NCBI RefSeq assembly: GCF_900114565.1
Contig: NZ_FOTM01000001.1
Location: 124,678 to 188,677 of the forward strand
Origin: Leifsonia sp. CL147
GTDB taxonomy: Bacteria; Actinomycetota; Actinomycetes; Actinomycetales; Microbacteriaceae
Length of the DNA stretch: 64,000 nucleotides
Direction of reading: 5' to 3'
Shown piece after piece: positions 39,508 to 49,098 of this stretch. The position numbers and the translations under genes are program-made. The notes under the pieces were generated by a model that was not told the origin of the DNA, did no database searches, and saw nothing but the letters and a program-made list of their open reading frames with translations. The first letter of the stretch is position 1. Each line of letters begins with the position of its first letter.

Positions 39508-41097
39508 TCATCCTTCGAGGATCGCCATGGCGGCGTTGTGCCCGCCGAGGCCGCTGACCGCCCCGCCGCGTCGCGCCCCGGCCCCGCACAGCAGGATGCG
39601 CGGATGGCGGGTCGCGACTCCCCACCGCTGCGCAGGAGTCGCGAGCGGCTCGTCGTCTTCCGCGAAGGGCCAGGAGAGCGGCCCGTGGAAGATGTTCCCG
39701 CCCGGCATGGCGAGCGCCTGCTCCAGGTCCCGCGTCGTCTTGGTCTCGATGCAGGGGTTCCCGTCGGCGTCGCGCAGGAGGAGGTCTTCGACGGGCTCGG
39801 CGAGTACCGAGTTCAGAGAGGCGAGCACCGCATCCTGAAGCCTCTGCCTGGTGGCATCGTTGTTCTCGTCCGAGAGCCAGCGGTCGGGGGTGTGCAGACC
39901 GAAGACGGTGATGGTGTGCGCGCCCGATTCTGCGAGCTCAGGGTCGAGGATGCTCGGGTCGGCGAGCGTATGGCAGTAGATCTCGCAGGGGAGCAGCTCG
40001 GGCATCACGCCCCTGGTCATGCCGGAGTGGGCCTCCTGAAGCTGCGTGTAGGTCTCGTTGATGTGGAAGGTCCCGCCGAACGCCGCCCTCGGGTCGAGGT
40101 CCGCATCCCGGAGCCGCGGCAGTCGCTCGAGGAGCAGGTTCACCTTGACCTGTGCGCCCTCGGCCCTCGGCCGCGGCGGTTCCGGCGATTCGCCGAGCAG
40201 CTGGTCGAGGATGTCCGGGGCCGCGTTGACCAGGACGTGGCGGCCCTCGACGCGTCGCTCATGGCCGTTGCGCCGGTATTCGACGGCTCCGTCCGGGTGG
40301 ATGCGCGTCACCTCGGCTCCGGTGACGATGCGGGCGCCGGATTCGCGAGCGACACGGGCGAGCTCGCCGGTGACAGCGCCCATGCCGCCGATGGGAACAT
40401 CCCACTCGCCGGTGCCCTGACCGATCACGTGGTAGAGGAAGCACCGGTTCTGGTCGAGGCCGGGATCGGACAGGCTTGCGAACGTGCCGATCAGGGCGTC
40501 GGTGGCGACCACGCCGCGGACGACGTCGTTCGCGAGTCGCGATCGGATGAACTCGCCGATCGGCTGCTCGATCATCGCCTGCCACACCTCGTCGTTCCCG
40601 ACCAGGGCCTGGGCCTCTGAACGCGTGAGCAGGGGCTCGGTCATGGTGGGCCAGAGGGCACGTGCCAGCTCTCCCGTGCTCTGGTACACCGAAGCGAAGC
40701 CGGCACTGTCCTCCGCTGCGTCGATTCGCGCGAAGGATGCCTCCGTCGCCTGCGGATCGGAGTTGTCGATCAGGAGCCCGCGGCCGTCCGGATCGCCGGG
40801 AACCGGCGTATAGGAGGAGTAGCGCCTCCGGGCGAACCGGATGTCGAGACCGAGGTCGTCGATGATCCGCTGGGGCAGCAGGCTCACGAGATAGGAATAT
40901 CGGGAGAGCCGGGCTTCGACGCCCGGGAACGCCTGGGCGCTGACGGCCGCCCCTCCGACCTCGTCCAGCCGTTCGAGCAGGATGACGGACCTTCCGGCCC
41001 GCGCGAGGTACGCGGCCGCGGTGAGGCCGTTGTGGCCTCCTCCGACGATGACGATGTCGTGGGTCGCGGAGGAGGGGGAGGAGGGGCCGTCGGTCAT
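39508..41097 (-). CDS. Phytoene-desaturase-like FAD-dependent oxidoreductase
   Basis: 529 residues. IVIVGGGHNGLTAAAYLARAGRSVILLERLDEVGG is the N-terminal FAD loop of the CrtI/PYROXD2 group. VPIGGMGAVTGELARVARESGARIV is the matching mid-segment, and the C terminus reads ILLCGAGARRGGAVSGLGGHNAAMAILEG. No phytoene synthase or other carotenoid gene is nearby, so a carotenoid role is doubtful. ATG 41097 is chosen on the TAGAGT box (41105-41110), seven bases upstream; it shares a 77-bp divergent promoter region with putA. Confidence 0.88.
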   Translation of the reverse strand: MTDGPSSPSSATHDIVIVGGGHNGLTAAAYLARAGRSVILLERLDEVGGAAVSAQAFPGVEARLSRYSYLVSLLPQRIIDDLGLDIRFARRRYSSYTPVPGDPDGRGLLIDNSDPQATEASFARIDAAEDSAGFASVYQSTGELARALWPTMTEPLLTRSEAQALVGNDEVWQAMIEQPIGEFIRSRLANDVVRGVVATDALIGTFASLSDPGLDQNRCFLYHVIGQGTGEWDVPIGGMGAVTGELARVARESGARIVTGAEVTRIHPDGAVEYRRNGHERRVEGRHVLVNAAPDILDQLLGESPEPPRPRAEGAQVKVNLLLERLPRLRDADLDPRAAFGGTFHINETYTQLQEAHSGMTRGVMPELLPCEIYCHTLADPSILDPELAESGAHTITVFGLHTPDRWLSDENNDATRQRLQDAVLASLNSVLAEPVEDLLLRDADGNPCIETKTTRDLEQALAMPGGNIFHGPLSWPFAEDDEPLATPAQRWGVATRHPRILLCGAGARRGGAVSGLGGHNAAMAILEG

Positions 41098-41114
41098 GGA
41101 CTCGACTCTAGGAC

Positions 41115-41123
41115 TTATCCACA
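41115..41123 (+). promoter_or_regulatory. Consensus DnaA box between the desaturase gene and putA
   Basis: TTATCCACA exactly, in the 77-bp divergent intergenic region upstream of putA. A functional DnaA site is possible but unproven. Confidence 0.4.
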
Positions 41124-41174
41124 ATCTCCGGACGGTTCCCGGAGCGCCCAGCGCCGGGTAATAGTGTCGTCATC

Positions 41175-44100
41175 ATGGTCGACAGAACGGATGACACCGC
41201 GGTGCGGCCGGCCGAGATCGCTCACGAGGCGGTCGAGCTGGTGCAGCGTTGGCTCGCCGAGAGCGCGCGCGCCGGCGACGGCCCCGCGCCCCGGCAGGAC
41301 CCGTCGGCGGAACGGCTCGCCGGTGTTCTCAGCGACCCGCACGGTCTCGATTTCGCCGTGGGGTTCGTCGATGGTGTCGCCCGACCGCAGGACGTCTTCG
41401 TCGCGGGGAACAACCTCCACCGGCTCGCGAGACGCATCCCCGCGTTCCTGCCCTGGCATCTGCGGCTGGCGATCTGGCTGGGCGGTGTCTTCGGACCCGT
41501 GCTTCCGTGGGTGGTGATCCCGATAGCCCGCCGTGTGCTGCGTGACATGGTCGGCCACCTGGTGGTCGATGCCACCCCGGAGAAGCTCGGGCCCGCGATC
41601 GCGCGGCTCCGGGCGCCCGGCGACCCGCAGGGCCACGGCGCGCGACTCAACCTCAACCTCCTCGGGGAGGCCGTGCTCGGCGAGAAGGAGGCGCTGCGCA
41701 GGCTGGAGGGGACGCGTGCGCTGCTGGCCCGTGACGATGTGGACTACGTGTCGATCAAGGTGTCGTCGATCGTGTCGCAGGTCTCGATGTGGTCATTCGA
41801 CGAGACCGTGGAGCGGGTGGTCGAGCGGCTGACGCCGCTCTACGAGTACGCTGCGGCGTCGCCCACCCCGAAGTTCATCAACCTCGACATGGAGGAGTAC
41901 CGCGACCTCGATCTCACCGTCGCCGTCTTCACGACGATCCTCAGCCGGCCCGAGCTCCTCCGGCTGGAAGCGGGAATCGTGCTCCAGGCGTACCTGCCGG
42001 ATGCGCTCGACGCCCTGCAGTCCCTGACCGAATGGGCGACTCAGCGGCGCATCGCCGGGGGAGCCCCGGTCAAGGTCCGTCTCGTGAAAGGCGCGAACCT
42101 CGCGATGGAGCGGGTGGATGCGGCGATCCACGGGTGGCCGCTCGCCACGTACGCGACCAAGCAGGCCACGGATGCGAACTACAAGCGCGTCCTCGACTGG
42201 GCGCTGACGCCCGAGCACGTGGATGCGGTGAAGATCGGCGTCGCCGGCCACAATCTGTTCGATATCGCGTATGCGTGGCTGCTGGCATCGCGCCGCGGCG
42301 TCACGTCGCGGATCGACTTCGAAATGCTCCTGGGGATGGCGACCGCCCAGGCCGAGGCGGTGAAGCGCACCGTCGGCGAGCTGCTGCTCTACACACCTGT
42401 GGTGGATCCGCGCGAGTTCGACGTGGCCATCTCGTACCTCATCCGTCGCCTCGAGGAGAACGCCAGCCCCGAGAACTTCATGTCGGCTATCCATCGGCTG
42501 GGCTCCGAGCCGGCACTGTTCGCACGAGAGCGCGAGCGGTTCCTGGCCTCGGTCGCCGAGCTGGAGTCGGACTCCGGCCCGCGTGGCGCGGCGCCCGTGC
42601 CGCACCGCCAGCAGGACCGTACGCGGGAGTGGGAGGAGGCGTCCGGGCGACCGTTCACCCGTCCGGCTGCCGTCCAGAGCTCGTCGGCGCCGGCCGGCGA
42701 CGGTCTGACGAGTGTCGTCCTCGGTCTGAGCCGGGGGTCGGACGGCATCGAGCTGCCGCCCCCGGCCGCAGCCGCGCCCGAGACCGGAGCGGCTGCGTCG
42801 ACGATCGCGGGGCCGGAAGCGGAGGTGTTCCGCAATACCCCGGACACCGACCCGTCACGGGCGGCGAACCGCGCGTGGGGACGACGCATTCTCGCGCGCT
42901 CCGCCACCTCGACCCTCGGTGCCGACACCATCGCCGCGGCGAGGGTGACTGACGCGGACCGTCTCGACGCCATTCTCGGGACCGTCTCGCAGGCCGGGGT
43001 CGTGTGGGGGCGGCGAACCGGCCACGACCGCGCGGCGACCCTCGATCGCGCAGGCCACGCGCTGGAGGCGAATCGCGACCGGCTGATCGAGGTCATGGCC
43101 GCCGAGACCGGCAAGACGATCGGCGAAGCCGACCCGGAGGTCAGCGAAGCGGTCGACTTCGCGCACTACTACGCGGCACAGGCGCGCGAGCTCGACACCG
43201 TGCAAGGCGCGCGATTCGTTCCGTCGTCGCTCACCGTCGTCGCGCCGCCCTGGAACTTCCCGGTCGCGATCCCCTCTGGATCCGTTCTGGCAGCGCTGGC
43301 GGCCGGCAGCGGCGTCGTCATCAAGCCGGCACCGCAGGCGCGGCGCTCCGCCGCCGTGATGGTGGAGGCGCTGTGGGAGGCCGGGGTTCCTCGCGAGCTG
43401 CTGGCGCTGGTCGACGTTCCCGAGAACGAACTCGGCCGGCAGCTGATCTCCGACCCTCGCGTCGATCAGGTGATCCTGACCGGCTCGTACGAGACCGCCA
43501 CGCTGTTCCGCTCGTGGCGGCCCGATCTGCCCCTGCATGCCGAGACCAGCGGCAAGAACGCGATCATCGTGACGCCGAGCGCCGACTACGACCTCGCCGT
43601 GGCGGACGTCGTGAAGAGTGCCTTCGGTCATGCCGGCCAGAAGTGCTCGGCTGCGAGCCTCCTCATCCTCGTCGGTTCGGTGGCCACGTCCGACCGGTTC
43701 CGAAGCCAGCTCGTGGATGCGACGACGACCCTCCGGGTCGGCTATCCGCAGGATCCGGCGAGTCAGATGGGCCCGCTCATCGAGCCGGCGACCGGAAAGC
43801 TGCTGCACGCTCTCACTACCCTCGGGGCGGGCGAGGAGTGGCTCGTCGCACCGAAGCGTCTGGACGACACCGGGCGGCTCTGGTCGCCGGGCATCCGGAC
43901 CGGGGTGCAGCCCGGATCGTATTTCCATCTGACCGAGTTCTTCGGCCCGGTGCTCGGCGTCATGACGGCACGAGACCTGGACGAGGCGATCCGGTTCCAG
44001 AACGCCGTGGAGTACGGGCTGACCGCCGGGCTCCATTCCCTGGATTCCGACGAGCTCGCCCTGTGGCTCGACACCGTCGAGGCGGGGAACCTCTACGTGA

Positions 44101-44855
44101 ATCGCGGCATCACCGGAGCGATCGTGCGGCGCCAGCCGTTCGGCGGCTGGAAGCGGTCGTCCGTGGGGACCGGAGCCAAAGCCGGCGGCCCGAACTATCT
44201 GCTGGGCCTCGGAACGTGGGTTCCGGAGGCCGGCCACTCGAGCTCCAGCCTGCACCTGCGCGGACTCGAGCCGCGGGTGTCCCAGCTCATCGAGTCCGGG
44301 CAGGCGTCCATGGACTATCCGTCGTTCGACCTGGTCCGCCGCTCCGCGCTGAGCGACGCGATCGCCGTGGCCACCGAATACCACCGGGTGAAGGATGTGT
44401 CCGGGCTCGGCATCGAGCGGAACCTGTTCCGCTACCGGCCCGTCCCGGTCGCGATACGGCTGTCCGAGGGCAGCTCCCTCCCGGAGCTCCTGCGCGTGAT
44501 GGCCGCGGGGACGGTGGCGCGCTCGGCGTTCACGGTCAGCACCCCGGTGGCGCTGCCGAGGGGCACACTGGCGCTGCTGCGGGAGCGCGAGGTCGAGGTG
44601 GTCGTCGAGTCCGATGCGCACTGGCTGTCGAGGGTCCGCTCCCGGCGGATCGGCGCCCACCGGATCCGGCTCATCGGGGGAGACCCGAGGGCGCTCGCCG
44701 CGGCTCTGGGCGGAAGCCCGGATGTGGCGGTCTACAGCGGACCGGTCACCCCGTCCGGGAGGGTCGAGCTGCTGACCTTCCTCCACGAGCAGGCCATCTC
44801 GATCACCAACCATCGCTTCGGCAACCCCAGCCACCTCTCCGACGAAGTCATCTAG
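41175..44855 (+). CDS. putA: Bifunctional proline dehydrogenase / glutamate-semialdehyde dehydrogenase PutA
   Basis: 1226 residues. The FAD barrel (about 140-460) holds DYVSIKVSSI, VRLVKGANLAME and YLIRRLEENASPENF (proline-binding Tyr/Arg/Arg). The aldehyde dehydrogenase domain (about 560-1020) has the general base Glu790 in HAETSGK and nucleophile Cys824 in GQKCSAAS, the normal 34-residue spacing. A C-terminal ALDH-superfamily-like extension follows. There is no N-terminal ribbon-helix-helix, so it is not its own repressor. It oxidises proline to glutamate at the membrane. TAGTGT lies seven bases before the ATG. Confidence 0.95.
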   Translation: MVDRTDDTAVRPAEIAHEAVELVQRWLAESARAGDGPAPRQDPSAERLAGVLSDPHGLDFAVGFVDGVARPQDVFVAGNNLHRLARRIPAFLPWHLRLAIWLGGVFGPVLPWVVIPIARRVLRDMVGHLVVDATPEKLGPAIARLRAPGDPQGHGARLNLNLLGEAVLGEKEALRRLEGTRALLARDDVDYVSIKVSSIVSQVSMWSFDETVERVVERLTPLYEYAAASPTPKFINLDMEEYRDLDLTVAVFTTILSRPELLRLEAGIVLQAYLPDALDALQSLTEWATQRRIAGGAPVKVRLVKGANLAMERVDAAIHGWPLATYATKQATDANYKRVLDWALTPEHVDAVKIGVAGHNLFDIAYAWLLASRRGVTSRIDFEMLLGMATAQAEAVKRTVGELLLYTPVVDPREFDVAISYLIRRLEENASPENFMSAIHRLGSEPALFARERERFLASVAELESDSGPRGAAPVPHRQQDRTREWEEASGRPFTRPAAVQSSSAPAGDGLTSVVLGLSRGSDGIELPPPAAAAPETGAAASTIAGPEAEVFRNTPDTDPSRAANRAWGRRILARSATSTLGADTIAAARVTDADRLDAILGTVSQAGVVWGRRTGHDRAATLDRAGHALEANRDRLIEVMAAETGKTIGEADPEVSEAVDFAHYYAAQARELDTVQGARFVPSSLTVVAPPWNFPVAIPSGSVLAALAAGSGVVIKPAPQARRSAAVMVEALWEAGVPRELLALVDVPENELGRQLISDPRVDQVILTGSYETATLFRSWRPDLPLHAETSGKNAIIVTPSADYDLAVADVVKSAFGHAGQKCSAASLLILVGSVATSDRFRSQLVDATTTLRVGYPQDPASQMGPLIEPATGKLLHALTTLGAGEEWLVAPKRLDDTGRLWSPGIRTGVQPGSYFHLTEFFGPVLGVMTARDLDEAIRFQNAVEYGLTAGLHSLDSDELALWLDTVEAGNLYVNRGITGAIVRRQPFGGWKRSSVGTGAKAGGPNYLLGLGTWVPEAGHSSSSLHLRGLEPRVSQLIESGQASMDYPSFDLVRRSALSDAIAVATEYHRVKDVSGLGIERNLFRYRPVPVAIRLSEGSSLPELLRVMAAGTVARSAFTVSTPVALPRGTLALLREREVEVVVESDAHWLSRVRSRRIGAHRIRLIGGDPRALAAALGGSPDVAVYSGPVTPSGRVELLTFLHEQAISITNHRFGNPSHLSDEVI

Positions 44856-44888
44856 AACACGCTCGCCCCGAAGAGAAAGGCACGTACC

Positions 44889-45731
44889 GTGACGGACAGG
44901 ACCGCATCCATCCCTTCGTTCGCGCTCGACGGCGGGGGCCGCATCCCTCGACTCGGCCTGGGGACGTGGCCACTCGACGATGCGGAGGTCGAGAAGGCGG
45001 TCGTGGCCGCCGCGGCGATCGGCTACCGGCACGTCGACACGGCGGTGAAGTACGGGAACGAGGTGGGGGTCGGCCGCGGCCTGTCCGCGAGTGGTGTGCC
45101 GCGCGACCAGTGGTTCGTGACCACCAAGCTCGACGGGGCCTACCAGGGCGAGGATCGCGCGGTCTCCGGGCTCGACGCCAGCCTCCGGAGGCTCGGCCTC
45201 GACTACGTCGACCTGCTGCTCATCCACTGGCCGCTGCCGCAGCGCGACCAGTACGTGTCGACCTGGGAGACGTTCATCCGGTTGCGCGAGGCGGGAAAGG
45301 CGCGCGCCATCGGCGTCTCGAACTTCAAGCCGGCCCACCTCGATCGGATCATCGCGGAGACGGGCGTGATGCCGGCGGTCAACCAGATCCAGCTGAGTCC
45401 GGCCATTCCACGCCGCGAGCAGCGGGCGTATGACACCGAGCACGGCATCGTGACCGAATCGTGGAGCCCCATCGGGGGCACCGGCGACCTCCTCGCCGAA
45501 CCGGTGCTCGCCGGGCTGGCCGAGAAGCACGGACGGACGCCGAGCCAGATCGTCCTGCGCTGGCACCTCCAGAACGGACTGGTCGCCATCCCGAAGTCCC
45601 GCAACCCGGAGCGCATGGCCGAGAACCTCGCCGTCTTCGATTTCGAACTGGACGCAGAAGATCTGACGGCGCTCGACCGACTCGACGAAGGACCCGACGC
45701 CGGCGTCGACTCCGACCGCACCGGGCACTGA
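44889..45731 (+). CDS. Aldo/keto reductase (diketogluconate-reductase type)
   Basis: 280 residues. The catalytic tetrad is visible: Asp and Tyr in HVDTAVKYGNE, Lys in VTTKLDG, His in LLIHWPLP. GVSNFKPAHLDRI and the NADPH loop IPKSRNPERMAEN follow. It reduces small carbonyls; substrate unknown. The GTG is 33 nt after putA with an AAAGG site, so it is probably cotranscribed with putA. Confidence 0.9.
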   Translation: MTDRTASIPSFALDGGGRIPRLGLGTWPLDDAEVEKAVVAAAAIGYRHVDTAVKYGNEVGVGRGLSASGVPRDQWFVTTKLDGAYQGEDRAVSGLDASLRRLGLDYVDLLLIHWPLPQRDQYVSTWETFIRLREAGKARAIGVSNFKPAHLDRIIAETGVMPAVNQIQLSPAIPRREQRAYDTEHGIVTESWSPIGGTGDLLAEPVLAGLAEKHGRTPSQIVLRWHLQNGLVAIPKSRNPERMAENLAVFDFELDAEDLTALDRLDEGPDAGVDSDRTGH

Positions 45732-45746
45732 TCGAGAGGAGCCTCC

Positions 45747-47171
45747 TCAGTCGCGGCGGATCGGCAGCGTCACCGTCACGATCATCCCGGACGGCCGCCC
45801 GTTCGCCAGGACGACACGGCCGCCCGCCGCATCCGCGAGCGCGCCCACGATCGCCAGCCCCAGGCCGCCACCCGACTGACCGGTGCGCGCTCCGTCCGCC
45901 CGCGTGAACCGATCCAGCGCCACGGGGATGAACTCCTCCGGCATCCCCGGCCCTGTGTCGGTCACCGTGAGAACAGCGGCCTCTCCGCCGCTCTCGTCGA
46001 GTGTCAGGACCAGCGATGCCGTGACGGTGGCCTCCGGCCGCTCCTCGCCCGATGCTCGGATGGCCGTGATCGCGTTCCCCAGCAGGTTGTCGAGGATGCG
46101 GCCGAAGTCGGTGGGCGACAGCGCGACGCGCGCTCCCGGATCGGGCCGCCGTCGCGGGTCGTATTCGAAGTCGACCGAGATCCCCGCCGCCTCGTCGTCA
46201 CTGCTGACGAGAAGCCGCGCCCGGTCGATGGCGTCCGTCAACTCGTCCACGAGCGTGCGCCAGTCGATGCGTCCGCTCGACGGGCCGGCCTCGATCCTCG
46301 ACAGCTCGAGCAGGTTGTTCGCGAGTTGCGCCAGCCGGATCGCGGTGGCGTGCGACGACCGGATGTCTGTCAGGAGCGCGTCCGGATCCCCCGCATCCAA
46401 CTCCGCGAGCTCGAGTTGGCCCCGCAGGACGGCCAAGGGGGTGCGCAGCTCGTGGCTGGCATCGGACACCATCTGCCGCTCGCGGTCGGCCGACGCCCGC
46501 AGCCGCACGATCAGGTCGTTGAGTGTCGTCGCGAGCTCGGACAGCTCGTCCTGCGCCGGCCCCACCGGCAGCAGCCCGGGTTCGTCCGGTGTCGAACCCG
46601 CGATGCGATCCGCCTGCTCGCGCATCCTGCTGACCGGCCGGAGCGCCGTGCGCGCCAGAAGCCAGGACGCGCCGCCGAACGCGAAGATCAGGATGCCCGC
46701 CCCCGCCAGGAGCGCCGCCGTCAGCCGGTCCAGGATCAGCGCGGTGGTCTCGTCGTTGCGGGCCGCCACCACGTGCATCACGCCGTTCGGGGTGGCGACG
46801 CTCCGGGTGAGGACGAGGTAGTGGTCGTCGCCCACCTGGACGCTGTGGGGGTCGGCGCCCAGCCGGATCAGGGTGTGGATGCGGTCTTCCAGCCCGTCCG
46901 GCATGGTGGACGAGAGGATCGAACCCTGCGCATCGACGATGGCGAGCTCCTGACCCCCGCCCGGGAGATCGAAAGGCCCCGTCGGCTTGGTCAGCAGCGA
47001 CTGGGCGGGCGCGGCCACATCGTTGCTCAGCAGCGTGACGGTGGCGTTGTGGAGGATCGACGACACCCCGATGCGGATGATGACGACGGCGACCAATCCG
47101 AACAGCGCGGCGACGATCAGGCTCCCGATCGTGATCCGCGCCGTGATCGACAGGCGCCGCAGCCAGCTCAC
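45747..47171 (-). CDS. Sensor histidine kinase
   Basis: 474 residues. Two membrane helices (about 13-33 and 150-172) flank an extracellular sensor loop. A HAMP segment (RPVSRMREQADRIAGS), the H box VSDASHELRTPLAVLRG, the N box LLGNAITAIRA, G1 DTGPGMPEEF and G2 GGGLGLAIV follow in order. The signal is unknown. Its GTG overlaps the response-regulator stop by 3 nt, so the pair is coupled. Confidence 0.94.
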   Translation of the reverse strand: MSWLRRLSITARITIGSLIVAALFGLVAVVIIRIGVSSILHNATVTLLSNDVAAPAQSLLTKPTGPFDLPGGGQELAIVDAQGSILSSTMPDGLEDRIHTLIRLGADPHSVQVGDDHYLVLTRSVATPNGVMHVVAARNDETTALILDRLTAALLAGAGILIFAFGGASWLLARTALRPVSRMREQADRIAGSTPDEPGLLPVGPAQDELSELATTLNDLIVRLRASADRERQMVSDASHELRTPLAVLRGQLELAELDAGDPDALLTDIRSSHATAIRLAQLANNLLELSRIEAGPSSGRIDWRTLVDELTDAIDRARLLVSSDDEAAGISVDFEYDPRRRPDPGARVALSPTDFGRILDNLLGNAITAIRASGEERPEATVTASLVLTLDESGGEAAVLTVTDTGPGMPEEFIPVALDRFTRADGARTGQSGGGLGLAIVGALADAAGGRVVLANGRPSGMIVTVTLPIRRD

Positions 47172-47914
47172 GGCATCGAGGCCGCGTCGCGGTTGCTCGC
47201 CGCCGACTCCGTCCCCTCGCCGGACCGCCTGCCGTCGGCCGCGTTGCGGGCGTCCAGCCGGTAGCCGCGGCCGCGCTCGGTGACGATCGACAGCCCGGCG
47301 CCCGCCGCATCCAGCTTCTTGCGCAGGTAGGAGACATACTGGTCGATGACGTTCGTGCCGATGTTATCGGTGGTCCCCCACACCGACTCGAGGATGTCGG
47401 AGCGCGACAGCGTCTTGTCCGGGTTGGTGGCGAACAGCCGCAGCAGCGTGAACTCCCGGCGGCTCAGCGGCATCTCGTGACCGGAGACGAGCGCCTGGTG
47501 CTCGTGCGAGTCGATCGTGAGCCGGCCGACCGTCACCTGGGGACGCATCCCGGTCGGCTCGCGGCGCAGCAGGGCGCGCACGCGGGCGGCGAGCTCGGCG
47601 AAGGCGAACGGCTTCGTCAGGTAGTCGTCGGCGCCGGAGTCGAGGCCGTGGACGCGGTCCTCGATGGCATCCCGAGCCGTCAGAAGCAGGATCGGCATCG
47701 GATTGGACGCCTCGCGGATGTGCCGGCACAGCTCGAATCCGCTCATCCCGGGCAGCATGACGTCGACCGCCGCAGCCGAGTAGCTGTCGCCGCGGAGGGC
47801 GATCAGCGCATCCACACCGTTGGTGACGAGGGTGACGTCGTACCCCTCGGCCGCGAGGCCGCGCTGGACGAGGCCTCCCATGTCCGGATCGTCTTCGACA
47901 ACGAGCAGCTTCAT
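47168..47914 (-). CDS. OmpR-family response regulator
   Basis: 248 residues. The receiver domain has acidic pocket ED(8)D(9), phosphoacceptor Asp51 in AVDVMLPGMSG and the switch Lys in LTKPF; the winged-helix output domain contains LSRREFTLLRLFATNPDKTLSR and VDQYVSYLRKKLDAAG-like sequence. A 25-residue Ser/Arg-rich tail is unusual. It is upstream of and coupled to the kinase. The -10-like box is CACGAT, six bases before the ATG. Confidence 0.94.
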   Translation of the reverse strand: MKLLVVEDDPDMGGLVQRGLAAEGYDVTLVTNGVDALIALRGDSYSAAAVDVMLPGMSGFELCRHIREASNPMPILLLTARDAIEDRVHGLDSGADDYLTKPFAFAELAARVRALLRREPTGMRPQVTVGRLTIDSHEHQALVSGHEMPLSRREFTLLRLFATNPDKTLSRSDILESVWGTTDNIGTNVIDQYVSYLRKKLDAAGAGLSIVTERGRGYRLDARNAADGRRSGEGTESAASNRDAASMP

Positions 47915-48005
47915 GCGCCCATCGTGCCACTGTTCACCGTGCTGCCGCTCGGGATGGACCGCTGCGGGCTGAGCGCGGGCTGAATGTTCTCGCAGAACGC
48001 CGCCA

Positions 48006-48049
48006 GTCGCGCGACAGTCGCGCGCCGGTCGCGCGTCCGTCGCGCGTCA
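48006..48049. repeat. 11-nt tandem repeat, 4 copies, ending at the SRPBCC stop codon
   Basis: Four GTCGCGCGNNN units (48006, 48017, 48028, 48039). The last unit ends with TCA, the stop codon of the minus-strand SRPBCC gene. Confidence 0.9.
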
Positions 48050-48487
48050 GCCGCCCTCGACGACGGACTTCAGCGACTCGAGGACCATGCGCCAGTTGCC
48101 GCTGAGTCGCTCCGCTTCCGCGTCGTCGGCGCAGCCGTCCTGCGTGAAGGTCACCCGGGTGCCGGGACCCTCGCCGCCCTCGGGCTCGTCGGAGAGCGTG
48201 TACGTCAGCGTCACGTAGCTCTCGGGCGCATCCGGCTTGCCGCTCAGCGGACTGAAGTAGCTGCTGACGAGGCGCTCGCCGGGGACGACCTCGAGGATGG
48301 TCCCCTTGTCCTCGTACGGCTTGCCCTCCCACTCGCCGCGGTAGACGATCGGGCTGCCGGGCTTCCAGTCCGTCGAGACCCGGCTTCCGAACAGGTACTT
48401 CTCGATCTGGCCGGGGTCGGTGAGCGCCTCCCACAGGCGCTCGCGGGAGGCGTCGATGCGGATGTCGGCTCGTGCGGTGGTGGTCAT
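48047..48487 (-). CDS. SRPBCC (AHSA1-like) protein
   Basis: 146 residues. IDASRERLWEALTDPGQIEKYLFGSRVSTDWKPGSPIVYRGEWEG is a textbook AHSA1/CalC-type start, and the C-terminal helix SGNWRMVLESLKSVV closes the cavity. Ligand unknown. A GAGACT box lies six bases before the ATG. Separate from the two-component genes by a repeat-filled gap. Confidence 0.88.
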   Translation of the reverse strand: MTTTARADIRIDASRERLWEALTDPGQIEKYLFGSRVSTDWKPGSPIVYRGEWEGKPYEDKGTILEVVPGERLVSSYFSPLSGKPDAPESYVTLTYTLSDEPEGGEGPGTRVTFTQDGCADDAEAERLSGNWRMVLESLKSVVEGG

Positions 48488-48545
48488 GGGGCCAGTCTCA
48501 TCCCTCGTCCGGCGGATCTCTTGAAGATTTGCGACGCCGGAGCGC

Positions 48546-48983
48546 TCAGAGGTTGCCGCGGTTGATCAGGCGCGACAGCACGATCGCGCTGCGCGTGTGG
48601 TCCACGTTCGGCGCCAGCCGCACCTTCTCGAGCGCCGCCTCCAGGCTCGGGATGTCGCGGGAGCGGATGTGGACGATGGCGTCGGCGCTTCCGGTGACGG
48701 TCCCGGCGTCCACCACCTCCGGAACGGCGGACAGGATGCGCAGCAGCTCCTCCGGCGATACGGTGCCGCGGCAGAACAGCTCGACGTAGGCTTCGGTGCT
48801 CATGCCGTCGATCGCCGGGTCGACCTGGATGGTGAAGCCGCGGATCACTCCATCGGCGACCAGGCGGTCCACGCGTCGCTTCACGGCGGAGGCCGACAGG
48901 CCCACCACGGAGCCGATGTCGCCGTAGCCCGCGCGCGCGTTCTGGCGGAGCAGGTCGAGGATGCTGCGATCGAGGTTGTCCAC
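48546..48983 (-). CDS. Lrp/AsnC family transcriptional regulator
   Basis: 145 residues. The HTH (LDRSILDLLRQNARAGYGDIGSVVGLSASAVKRRVDRL) and the RAM ligand-binding domain (AYVELFCRG, VTGSADAIVHIRS) are complete. Members sense amino acids and control their metabolism; the target is unknown. The frame is open to 49178, but TAAACT (48991-48996) lies seven bases before GTG 48983, exactly where homology starts. It is divergent from the MOSC gene. Confidence 0.92.
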   Translation of the reverse strand: MDNLDRSILDLLRQNARAGYGDIGSVVGLSASAVKRRVDRLVADGVIRGFTIQVDPAIDGMSTEAYVELFCRGTVSPEELLRILSAVPEVVDAGTVTGSADAIVHIRSRDIPSLEAALEKVRLAPNVDHTRSAIVLSRLINRGNL

Positions 48984-49098
48984 GGGCCTGAGTTTATGGT
49001 GAATCGTTGCGTCCTGGTGTGAAAAGCGACCCTGATGTGCGCGCAGTGCACGAAGCGTGCGCCTCGGGACGCATCGGCGCCTCTGGGATACTGTCCGC